Assembly (NCBI RefSeq): GCF_000010085.1
Contig: NC_007712.1
Location: forward strand, 3,472,001-3,536,000
DNA: 64,000 nt
Source: Sodalis glossinidius str. 'morsitans'
GTDB taxonomy: Bacteria > Pseudomonadota > Gammaproteobacteria > Enterobacterales > Enterobacteriaceae
Direction of reading: 5' to 3'
Translations under genes and position numbers: made by a program
Part shown: one piece after another, positions 53,365-62,663 of the stretch
How positions within the stretch are numbered: position 1 is the first letter of the stretch
Layout: every line of letters starts with the position of its first letter
Notes under the pieces: model-generated
Databases searched by the model: none
Seen by the model: only the letters and a program-made list of their open reading frames with translations
What the model was told of the DNA's origin: nothing

Positions 53365-53678
53365 ACTGGTTCGGGCCCGGTAAAGGCTTAAGTGTTTACA
53401 GGGCATTTATTAGGGAATAACAATAGTCCAATCAATGTGAGCCGCCCCTTCTAAGCGGTACCGGCCGTAACCTATGGTAAGCCGAAGAGACTGGCTGGCA
53501 CAGTGTAGTGATAATCATTGTAATAATGCTAACCACGGCTGTTAACACCTTACATAATCCTATTGAAGGCGGGCTATTAACGCGCGTTGCGATTAGAATA
53601 AATGCTGCTCATCTAACGCTTGTTAATAAATTTCATCGACGTTAGTTCCTTGGCATCGCGATCCACCGAGGCAGTCAA
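53365..53678. other. Intergenic region
   Basis: About 314 bases without a supportable gene between the hydrolase remnant and the convergent effector remnant. No clear terminator was identified. Confidence 0.5.
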
Positions 53679-55523
53679 TTAATTTACCTTACTACCCTTC
53701 TTAGCCAGCTTTTCAAAAAAAGCCGTTAATTCTTTTACGCTGCGTGCGGCATAGGTATCTAACACTGCCGCGTCATGCCTCTCGCTACGTTTTTTTTAAC
53801 TTCAGATTGGACAGCACGTTCTTCTTTTTCCTCCGGGGTACGTTTCGTTCCGGTAACGTTATTTATTGTTTCAGCGATGATTCGATTTTCCACCGGCGCG
53901 CTAGCCCTGCCGCCATCATTCACTCGCTGGGGAAGGGTGATATGTTGTCGTCCTGGTGCGGCGCAGGCGTTATGTTTTGCGCCGGCTGGTTGGCAATTTC
54001 TTCAGCGTTGGGCACTTTCGCCTGTGTTTGCCGGGATGCCTCATTAGCATCAACGATTATAGCGTTGGCATAAATCCTGCTGTTCACAAGGGGAGAAATT
54101 GGCCCGGCAAGTTCTCTGGAGGCAGTAGACTGAACAGGCTCAGCGAATTGTATGGGTTTAGCAGATTGCATGGTTTCAGCTAATTGCATTGATGCGACAG
54201 CGTCGATACGATGGCGGAGGGGGGACTTTTTGATACAAGATAAAGTCCCTCAGGATCCTCTCGCTGTAGTCGTAAGTCGTTGTACGATTGCCGGCGGCAA
54301 GGGCAAAAAAACCATTGAATAATGATGTATCTGCTGCGCAGCTCAATACCGTGCCTTTGTTAGATTCACTAGCATTATCATTATCTGCATTATCGTATGC
54401 CGCAGCAAATGTGGCCAATATCATATGGCACCGTTTCCCCGTTTCCGGTGTCATTGCAGCAAATCTATCGAGAAACAGTTGCAACGCTTGTTCGGGATGA
54501 GCCCCGATTCGCGCAAAGGTTTCCTTATCCAGTGGTTTTTCAGCCTTAAATTCTCTTTTAATTAGTGTGGATGCCACATGGATACCCACCTTTTCTATAT
54601 CTAATTCCCCCCTATTGAGAGAAGCAGTGGCATCATTCAACTCGGGCACCGCAGGCTCTTTTCTAAACACCCCATCGTTGTTATGTTCGACTTTTCCATT
54701 GTTGTCTTTTTCATATGCCTTTACGATTTTATCGCACAGTGCACGAATATCCTCTGTCCGCTTTTTGTCTGTCTTCTCTATGTATTGTTGTAAAACGCTA
54801 TCCGTCTTGGCGATGTCCCGCAAATCGGCGCCCGCCAGATACGTATTATGGCACAATGCTCCCTGCAAATCGGCACCGTTGAATTTAGCCTCCTGACACC
54901 ACGCCCCCTGCAAGTTAGCGCCCTTGAAGTTGGTCTTCTCGCACTGCGCCCCTTGCAATTCGGCGCCCGAGAGGTCGGCGTCGGTGAAATTGGCATGATC
55001 GAGAATAGTGTGGCTTAAATCGATTCCAGATAAGGAAAGGCCGGTAAGATTAGCATTTTTAAGGTCAGGCACGCCATCTTTCGTAAGAGAAATATCGGCA
55101 TCGCGCAATAACTTGTTTTCCTTAAGTAATTGCAGGGTGCAGAAATTTTTGTAGCGGTTTTGGCTAATTTCTTTTTTTCCGCCGCGCCTGCAATCTCGAT
55201 AACCATTTTAGGCTCATCGTCCGCTCCATGCGTTGGGGTGAAGCTAACCTGATAGCCTTCATAGTCCAGCGTCAGCTCTTGTGGGATAGTATATCGCCCC
55301 TGATTTTTGTTGTTATCTTCGATAGCTTTGGTGACAGCTGCGGTAAAATTATCATATTCCGTGGCAAATCTTTTATGCAGCTTACCTAATGTAAGAAAAT
55401 CAATAACGCGTTCAAGCAAGGTATCGGGTGAGGTGGCTTTTTTTTCTTATCGACTCCGTTGAAGCCCAGGCTGGCATCCATAAACTGTGCATAACGATCG
55501 GCACTAACATTAAAATTAATCAT
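53679..55523 (-). pseudogene. Type III effector-like protein: PipB-like N-terminus, pentapeptide repeats, RhoGAP-like domain; frameshifted
   Basis: From ATG 55523 (ribosome-binding site TTGAGGAA) the N-terminus MINFNVSADRYAQFMDASLG leads, after a shift in an A8 run (55438-55445), to ATSPDTLLERVIDFLTLG, which resembles the translocation region of Salmonella PipB/PipB2 and SifA. An A7 run (55172-55178) shifts the frame again into FCTLQLLKENKLLRDADISL. A pentapeptide-repeat segment (about 55066-54818) of ADLxG-type units follows. Then a domain (about 54800-54240) aligns with eukaryotic RhoGAPs: DGVFRKE (arginine finger at 54662-54664), GIHVASTLIKREF and a later NK. The C-terminal tail is alanine/proline rich, with further shifts, one in A8 (53790-53797). 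The effector role is inference. Confidence 0.65.
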
Positions 55524-55937
55524 TTATTCCTCAATCTAATAATAAATAGCATTTATTTAATTCATATAAGAGATCCCAAAGGTTGTTATTCATCACTCAA
55601 TAACATTGATAAAGTGTGATCCGCACCGTAGTTAGTGTATTCGCAGCTTCTGTGAGCAGCCTGTATAATACCGCAGACGATGTTTTTCTGAGGCAGGTTT
55701 GCTGCCGCTAACCATGAAGCTAATAGTGAAGTCTATAATAGGTATAGAAATTGTGGATCAATGATTCACCTGAAAAAAGGGCCTCCTCCGGGAATACAAC
55801 ACGGCTTAATATCTTATTTCTCTTCCAAAGGGCCCTAATCTCACAACGCGTATTATCATTATACCCGTCACCACGACTGCCAACAACCGGAGAAGAGAAA
55901 CTCGTTAGGACGTCGTTATCATTCGCTCCTTATGCTT
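55524..55937. other. Intergenic region upstream of the effector gene
   Basis: About 410 bases, AT-rich close to the effector start, probably holding its promoter on the minus strand. Nothing coding is supportable. Confidence 0.5.
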
Positions 55938-56691
55938 TTACGTAGCCACGCCAGTCCCGCTTTCGGTTTCTTGCCGCGGTGTGTATTCACACCCTATCCA
56001 CTGCCAATAGTTTTTCTCCTCAAGATAGTCATAATTTACCTCGCCGGTATCGGGCTCATGACACCCCGGCAATGACGCTACCTGTATATGTTTGATGCGA
56101 GATAAGTGTTCGCTGATAAACGCAGTCAGGCTACCATCAACCTGTTGTGCATGATAAATATCGAACTGGAGAAAGAGGTTCTCGCTTTCGATCTTATTTA
56201 AAATATCCATCACCTGGAATTGGCTGGAATAAAAATAATCCGGTTTCGTTCCCGGATTTAACGCTTCCAGCAGCACTATCTTGTCCTCCTGAGCAAATAA
56301 CTTTGCGGCGTAGGCGATGTTCCTAATCAGCTGGCGTTCACATTCCTTTTTTGCCATACCGGGAGGAATAACTTCCGCCATAAGATGCACCCGGCGGCAG
56401 TTCAGTTCACAGGCATAGTCCAGGGCCTGAGGGATGTGTTGGCGCGCTTCTCGCTCTCTTCCCGGTAGCGCGCACAAGCCCCATTCTTGCTAGTGAATAT
56501 CCCCCGGAGGCGTATTGAAGAGGACCAGTTCAAGATCCAGTCCCGTCAGGCGCGCTTTAAGTTCATTGCAAGCGTAGGAATAGGAGGGAAAAAGAAACTC
56601 CACGCCTTTAAACCCAGCAGAAGCAGCCTCAAAGCGTGCGAAAAGGAACATCGGCAAACATAATGGAAAGGTTGTCGCAAAATTGCAGCAT
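55938..56691 (-). pseudogene. Hydroxypyruvate isomerase/OtnI-like sugar isomerase remnant
   Basis: This is a TIM-barrel xylose-isomerase-like protein. The start MLQFCDNLSIMFADVPF lies at 56691, followed by a frameshift into EAASAGFKGVEFLFPSYSYA. A TAG near 56490 interrupts after NTPPGDIH, and the frame goes on through ALPGREREARQHIPQALDYA to LLEALNPGTKPDYF and FDIYHAQQVDGSL, ending at 55938. The conserved metal-ligand glutamate is in VLLEALNP. OtnI converts 2-oxo-tetronate 4-phosphate isomers in acid sugar pathways, and a DenD-like gene is close by. Two lesions; dead. Confidence 0.75.
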
Positions 56692-56875
56692 AATAAACAC
56701 CCCGATGCAACTGTTTTCACATTGGCAATAACCCACGTTAACCACGCGGGTAAAGCATTGCCCCTACAGACGTGCGGCACGCGAAAGGGGGAGAAAAACC
56801 CGTCCATCCCTGGCGCCGCCTCCCCTCTGCGGCCGCATCTGGCGGCCAAGGACGTCCGGCAGCACATCACCGTGC

Positions 56876-57662
56876 TTACAGCGGGTTAAGCTTTGCCGCC
56901 TCCAGCGCCGCCTGCAGTTGCCTGCGTTCCGGTTCAGTCACCCGGACCTGCGGGCCGAGAACATAGGGCGTGGGGATGGCGCGCCATAAAGCGACCATTT
57001 CATGGGGTGCAAAGGTCGCCAGCCCGGTCAAAATCCCCTCTGCTCCCGTGGTGAGATTATGAAACAGACTACTGGCCACCGACGGCAGTGCAATCATAGG
57101 ACGCCCCAGCGATTGCAGCGCCAGATAGTCCCTATCGTAGCGTAAGGCATCGTTGGCCTGGGCCATTTTCACCCCGGCGACGCTGTCAATTTCCCGCGCA
57201 AGCTGAATCAATAGCTCATGGGAATAGACCACGTTATCGACAATCGACAATCGACAATCGACAATCGACAATCGACAATCGACAATTGGAACAGGAAAAG
57301 GGGAAGATCCACCGCGGCGACAATGGCTTTATGGTAGGCGATGGCCACATGGGGGCTGTCGAACGCATTCCAGCCGGAGACGACGGGGGGCAAATGAGCA
57401 ATGCATCCGCACCGGCACGCTGATACGCCTGTGCCTGGTCGGATTGCGTGATCTCGCGGTGCAACGACACCTCACGCAGACGTTCGTCCTGGGTTAACGC
57501 CGGGCCTTCTCCGGCATAGACATTGACCACGAAGCCGCGAATACCGTCTATTATAGCCTGTAATTTCTGAGTATGGTCTGCCAGGGCATCCCAGTTGACC
57601 AATAAATCCTCATTGAAAGGCATCAAATTGGCAATGAGAACGCCGTTATCGAATTTCATCAT
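56876..57662 (-). pseudogene. DapA-family (Schiff-base) aldolase with expanded 7-base repeat
   Basis: DapA-like enzymes form a Schiff base on pyruvate or related substrates. From ATG 57662 it reads LIANLMPFNEDLLVNWDALA and NVYAGEGPALTQDERLREV. A C6 run near 57390 shifts the frame into SGWNAFDSPHVAIAYHKAIV and LPLFLFQLS. Seven copies of a 7-base unit follow (57237-57285), after which the C-terminal part NVVYSHELLIQLAREI continues in a third frame with GVKMAQANDALRYD (catalytic lysine region) to 56876. Dead as it stands. Confidence 0.8.
57237..57285. repeat. Heptanucleotide tandem repeat, seven copies
   Basis: The 7-base unit TCGACAA occurs seven times without error from 57237 to 57285. It lies within the DapA-like gene. 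Because 7 is not a multiple of 3, each added or lost copy moves the reading frame. Two, five or eight copies would join the upstream LPLFLFQLS frame with the downstream IVDNVVYSHELL frame; seven copies do not. Confidence 0.95.
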
Positions 57663-57763
57663 TTCTCCCTACTTCAGGTTGGATTAACGTGTCATCGAAA
57701 AGCAACCTGAAGGCGGGAAACGGCGGTGATCATGCCCGGTGTTATTGACTCTCGTCTGCCGGT

Positions 57764-58829
57764 TTAGCGGAAGACGCTCTGACAATCAATTCCGCCTGGC
57801 AGCGTGAGCGGGTTGTCCAGTCGATATCCAGGGTGATTTCGTCTAATCTGGCCATCAGATATTGCATTACTTTTCGTCCTAATTTCTTCACTAGGTATAT
57901 GGGTGCTGAGAGGAACGGGAAGCTCCTTCATCAATTCAAAATCGTCAAACCCAAACAGCGTCATTTCCTCCGGCACGTTGATGCCCAGCGAAAGCGCTTC
58001 CAGCAAGGCACCCATGGCGAAGGTGCCGTTGCCACAAATCACTGCCGACGGCCGCGGGTTTATTTCATTGATTTTCCTAAACAGTTTCCGGCCTTCCTCT
58101 ACCCCCCATAAGCCCTGGGCAAAATGCGGGGGACGTATCGCCAGCCCTTCCTCTTCCAGGGCTTGTTTGACGACGCGCAACCGTGCGGCAGCGCGATCGT
58201 TATGCTCCGCATTTTGTGCAAGCATGCCGAAGCGTCGGTGGCCGAGCGAGATCAGATACCGCGTGGCATCATAAATGCCTGCTGATTATCCGAGCCGATA
58301 CAGACCGGATCGTCTCCCTCACGCCAGGTAAACATGGTCACAAACGGAATAGCCCTTTGCCGCAACAGCGGATAAAGCGCGGGATCATGCTCGTCACCAA
58401 CCAGCACCAGGGCATCCACGCCGCGCTCAAGCATTTTGCGCGTCTGGCGCAGCTCCCGCTGCAAATCATATTCCGAACAGGCCAACAGCAGCGTATAGTC
58501 ATACTGCTCAAGCGCACGTTGGATAACCTGGGTGGCGGTGGAAAAATGCTCGTTATCCAGCGTGGAAAAAACGGCGCCGATGGTCCTGGTTTTGTTGGTG
58601 GCAAGCGCGCCGCCGCGTGCGGAACCCATCCCAAACTGTTAATGGCCTCCTCGATTTTCAGGCGCATTTTTTCCGACACCGAGGCGGGGTCCCGCATCAT
58701 GCGGGAAACGCTCGCCGTGGACACATTGGCCTTATGCGCAACATATTCCAGCGTGACGGTCGTCGAACGGCCTGAGGTACGATTACTTTTTGCTCGGATC
58801 TTAGTGTTTACACCAATTTTTTCTGCCAT
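57764..58829 (-). pseudogene. LacI-family regulator (GntR gluconate-repressor type), frameshifted
   Basis: From ATG 58829 the protein starts MAEKIGVNTKIRAKS and has the LacI helix-turn-helix TLEYVAHKANVSTASVSRMM then SLGWVPHAAAR. A frameshift near 58620 leads into the ligand domain (TRTIGAVFSTLDNEHFSTAT, DALVLVGDEHDPALYPLLRQ). Another near 58255 continues with RFGMLAQNAEHNDRAAARL and VICGNGTFAMGALLEALSLG. A further shift near 57890 spoils the C-terminus. It is likely the former regulator of the flanking catabolic genes. Confidence 0.8.
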
Positions 58830-58902
58830 ACATCGCTTTTCCTGTCTCAGGCACTTTTCCGGTATAAAACATATCACCTAACGGGTTATTGCTAAAATCC
58901 GC

Positions 58903-59359
58903 TTACGCTCTGCTCGACAGTTTTCCTGACCATTTCATAATGTGTTTCGCCACCACGACGAGGTCGCCGTGCTTATTAATGACTTTAACGTCGGCAATAC
59001 TACGGCGTTTCGCTTCGTCGATACTTTCCACCGTATAGGTCACCGTGACGGTATCACCCAGCAGAATGGGCTTAAGGAAATGTATGCCGTCATAACCGAG
59101 CGTGACGGGAAACTCGGTAATGTCATCACGATGAATGATGTGGGCGATACTGACAGTTGAAGCGGTTGAGATATAGCTAATAATCAACGCACCGTGGGCA
59201 ATGCGGGTTCCAATACTGGACGTTTCCTGCATGTACTGCTAAATTGATGTGCGTATCGCTAAAATCCCCCATCAGGCCGGCAAACAGCACCATGTCGGTT
59301 TCGCTTACCGTTTTGGCAAATTTATAGCTCTGTCCAATCTCAACGCCGGTAATCCACAT
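58903..59359 (-). pseudogene. MaoC-like dehydratase/hydratase, frameshifted
   Basis: MaoC-like hotdog proteins hydrate enoyl-CoA. The N-terminus MWITGVEIGQSYKFAKTVSE is at 59359, followed by DMVLFAGLMGDFSDTHIN, the hydratase-2 D-x4-H region. A frameshift near 59235 joins to SSIGTRIAHGALIISYISTA, then VTLGYDGIHFLKPILLGDTV to 58903. The protein would be about 150 residues, a normal single-domain size. Only one indel is visible. It is divergent from the CoA-transferase gene. Confidence 0.78.
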
Positions 59360-59613
59360 GTTTCTCCCCCGTTAAATGATAATCGATTACATATTAAGAT
59401 CAAAAAGAATAAAAACACAATACCTTCCACCGTGAAATATAAAAAAGTTAAAACAATTAATGATTAATAAAGCATGTTAAATAACAGTTATTTATTTTAT
59501 CTGTATCACAATAAAAAAATAATAAATTTATATTTTGACAATCGCTTACATTTTTAATTGATAATGAACGGACCGGCGCAAAGCCGCCATTACATTTGCA
59601 GGAGAGCGAGGTT

Positions 59614-60732
59614 ATGCAGGTCATCTCAGCCGCCCAGGCAGTATCGAAGATCACGACGCGGTGTTGATCAGTGGACCGGCGGTGGACACGCCAGTCCGGA
59701 GGCCATGCTTGCCGCCCTGGGCGCCCGGTATGACACCGAGCAACAGCCGCAAGCCATTACCGCCATTAGCATTGTCGGGATCGGCGATCGCCTCTCGCTC
59801 GGGGCAGATCATTTAGCCAAAGAGGGGCTGACCCGCCGCTCCATTACCAGCACGCTGATTGACTCGCCCGCGTTAATGAAGATGGCGGTAGACGACAAAA
59901 TTGAATCTTGGACTTTTCCGCAGGGGGCTTTGTCGCAACTGAGGCGGGAGATGGCCGGCGGCCATCCGGGGCTTATGACCAAAACCGGGCTTCATACCTT
60001 CGTCGATCCACGCCAGCAAGGCGGCCGCCAGTCCCCTTCGACGCCGGCACAGTTTGTCGAAGTGAAGAAAATCGATGGTGAAGAGTGGCTGTTTTTCCGC
60101 CCGTTGCCGCTGAATGTAGCACTGCTGCGCGGTACTACCGCAGACGAGGACGGCAATATCACCATGGAGGAGGAAGCGGTGCTGGGGGAAATGCTGGCCA
60201 TGGCTCAGGCCACGCGGCGGGCGGCGGGCGGCGGAAGAGGATCTGCTGGATTCCATTATTTTGACCAATGAACAGGGCATGATTGGCGGGGCGCCCATTA
60301 CGGGCCGCGATTCCGGCGGCGACCAGAATGTCATGGCGATGATCGATCAGCCCTATCAGTTTGATTTCCATGACGGCGGCGGTCTCGATCTGGCTTTTCT
60401 CTCTTTCGCGCAAGTCGACGCACAGGGCAACGTTAATATCAGCCGGTTTGGCGATCTGATCGTGGGCGTCGGCGGCTTCATCAATATCAGCCAAAATGCC
60501 AGGACAATGATTTTCAACGGTACCCTCACCGCCGGCGGGCCTGGAATTGATAGAGATTGCGCCGGGTGTCGATCTCGAACGGGACGTACTGGCGCATATG
60601 GCTTTCCGCCCCGACGTTTCCGCTCATCTCAAAACCATGGATCCCCGCCTGTTCGCGCCTGCGCCCATGGCGTTGAAGGCCGAAGTGGATGCCAGACCGC
60701 CGCGTTATCGTTCGGCGCGTTTGCAGGCGTGG
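59614..60732 (+). pseudogene. Family I CoA-transferase (YdiF-like), frameshifted
   Basis: Family I CoA-transferases move CoA between acyl-CoA and acids through a glutamyl-CoA intermediate. From ATG 59614 (ribosome-binding site AGGAGAG) the start is MQVISAAQAVSK; two shifts near 59640-59690 lead into GGGHASPEAMLAALGARYDT. Then ITSTLIDSPALMKMAVDDKI and GLMTKTGLHTFVDPRQQGG follow. Another shift near 60235 leads into the catalytic glutamate in [38 protein letters not shown] and [17 protein letters not shown] last shift near 60540 gives the C-terminus. The frame runs on into the next gene. Confidence 0.82.
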
Positions 60733-61544
60733 ATGGAGCGTCAGGAAAGCCGCCTGAATAACATCATTTCCGATCGCAGCAGACTCTATTTCATGCTGGG
60801 ACATCCGGTGCGCAGGTTTTCAACGCCATGCTGGCGGCCGCAGGCATCGATGCCGTGGTGGTGGCATTAAACATCACACCGGCCAATCTGTCTTCTACCG
60901 TCCGTAGCCTGATAGCCGCGGATAACGTTGACGGCTTTTTTGTCACTTTCCCGCACAAACTTCAGATGCTGGCGTTTGCCGACCGTCTACTGCAGGCAAG
61001 CCTGCGTACGGGAGCCACCAATGCCCTGCGGCGCGAGCCGGATGGATCCTGGAGCGCGTATATGTTTGACGGTCAGGGCTTCGTCAACGCCCTGCTCCGC
61101 AAGGGCCTGAACGTCGGCGGTAAACACGTGCGCCTTTACGGTGCAGGCGGCGCCGGTATGGTTATTGCGGCGGCGCTGGCTGACGCCAGCGCCGAGCTGT
61201 CACGCTTGTGGACAGGGAAGGTGGCAAGGCCGCCCGGGCCGCAGCGATGTGCAACATCGCTGCCCGAGAGCGGCAAGTTTAACGCCGAATCCAACAGCTG
61301 GCGCGAGGCCGATGTCATCGTTAATGCCTCACCGGTCGGCATGAAAGATTCGGATGGGTTACCTGAACCCTTGGGCAACCTGGCCGCCGGGACCATCGTC
61401 GGCGATGTTGTCATTCATCCCGGTGGATCGGCCCTTATCGCCCATGCCAAAGCCTTTAGTTGCTCCTGGGTCGATGGCGCGGACATGCACAGCGGACAGA
61501 TGGAGGTCCTGATGCACTTTTTCCACCCGCACATCACACAGTGA
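60733..61544 (+). pseudogene. Shikimate dehydrogenase family protein (YdiB-like), frameshifted
   Basis: Shikimate/quinate dehydrogenases reduce or oxidise shikimate-like substrates with NAD(P). From ATG 60733 the protein starts [20 protein letters not shown] and MLGHPV, then a frameshift near 60815 (HPV to FNAMLAAAGIDAVVV). The catalytic lysine lies in GFFVTFPHKLQMLAFADR and the aspartate in YMFDGQGFVNALL. The nucleotide-binding GAGGAGMVIAAAL follows, then NASPVGMKDSDGLPEPLG. In E. coli ydiB is close to ydiF and MFS genes ydiM/ydiN, a similar grouping. Confidence 0.8.
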
Positions 61545-61551
61545 GGATCCT

Positions 61552-62353
61552 ATGAAATTTGTCGTAACCGGCGGCGAAGGTTTTCTCGGCTGAAAGCTCA
61601 TTGAGGCATTACTGGCTTTCACCGGCAAACTATTCATCAATGGTACCGGCGTCAAAATAGATGAAATAGTTGCCTTCGACGTGGTCGCGGCCACCGGTTT
61701 TACCGATCGGCGCGTGAAAGCGGTGGCGGGCGATATCACAGACAACGCGACTCTACAAACGCTGCTGGACGACTCGGTGGATATCGTCATTCATTTGGCC
61801 GCGGTCGTTTCCAGTCAGGAGGAGGAGAACTTCGCGCTGGGCCTTGAGACCAATTTACTGGCGTCATTAGGCCTGATTGAACGGCTGCGTCAACTGGGTA
61901 CCTGCACCGTGTTTCTCACCACCAGTTCGGTCGCGACTTTTGGCAGCAAATTGCCTGACTCGGTGCCCGATCAATGGTGTAACCGTCCCCAAAGCCCTTA
62001 CGGCACGCAGAAAGCCATTGTGGATCTGCTCATCAATGACTATAGCCGCCGCGGTTACATCAACGGCCGCAGCCTGGTCATGCCCACGATTGTAGTGCGT
62101 CCCGGTAAGCCGAATAAAGCCGCGTCCAGCTTCGCCAGCGGGATCATCCGCGAACCTTTGGCCGGTCTGGCCGCCGTCTGTCCGGTAAATACCTTGACGT
62201 CGCTTTGGATCATGTCCCCGACAAAGCCATCAGTAATCTGCTGCACGGCTTGACGCTGACCGGCGAACAGCTGGGGCAGAATCGGATCGTTAACATGCCG
62301 ATGACTCTGTCCGCGACATCATCGAATTACACCTGGACTCGCTAAGCGTTTAA
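61552..62353 (+). pseudogene. NAD-dependent epimerase/dehydrogenase (DenD-like), degraded
   Basis: DenD oxidises D-erythronate to 2-oxo-tetronate and belongs to the extended short-chain dehydrogenases. The frame starts MKFVVTGGEGFLG, then has an in-frame TGA (about 61591) within the Rossmann motif, followed by KLIEALLAFTGKLFINGTGV. The middle reads VDIVIHLAAVVSSQEEENFA, TTSSVATFGSKLP and the catalytic Y-x3-K in SPYGTQKAIVDLLI. A frameshift near 62190 precedes a C-terminus that ends IIELHLDSLSV at TAA 62353. Dead. The DenD assignment over other SDRs is tentative. Confidence 0.7.
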
Positions 62354-62402
62354 TCATCTGCCTAATACACACTTGTTACCCTATTATAAAGAAGAGGTTC
62401 AC

Positions 62403-62663
62403 ATGCAAAATTCGACAGCCTCAGCCAATACAACGTCATCGCAGTCCTGGTACCGGGAAATCACCTGGTCACAATGGAAAGTATTAATCACCGCCTGGGG
62501 CGTGTGGGTTTTTGACGCCGTCGACTTTCTGTCTATCACCTTTGTGTTAAATGATATCGCCAAGACATTCAATATCAGTCTTGAGGCATCGTCGCTGCTT
62601 CTCTTTGTCACCTATGCCGTGCGCTGGCTCGGGGGATTGGCCTTCGAAAGAGTTACCCATTGA
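62403..62663 (+). pseudogene. MFS transporter, truncated after the first two helices
   Basis: From ATG 62403 the frame gives a 86-residue protein: ITWSQWKVLITAWGVWVFDA (helix 1), LSITFVLNDIAKTF and LLLFVTYAVRWLGG (helix 2), then an unrelated end FERVTH. A normal MFS acid or sugar transporter has about 400 residues. The break lies at about 62645, where the convergent sipD-like gene starts, so a deletion has fused the two. It would have been the transporter of the catabolic cluster. Confidence 0.75.

Noticed and set aside
53744..54073. Plus-strand frames at 53744-54183
   Set aside because: They are antisense to the C-terminal part of the effector gene, whose minus-strand translation is the coherent one.
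57237..57285. Possible CRISPR-like repeat
   Set aside because: The unit is only 7 bases with no spacers; it is a simple tandem repeat inside a coding remnant.
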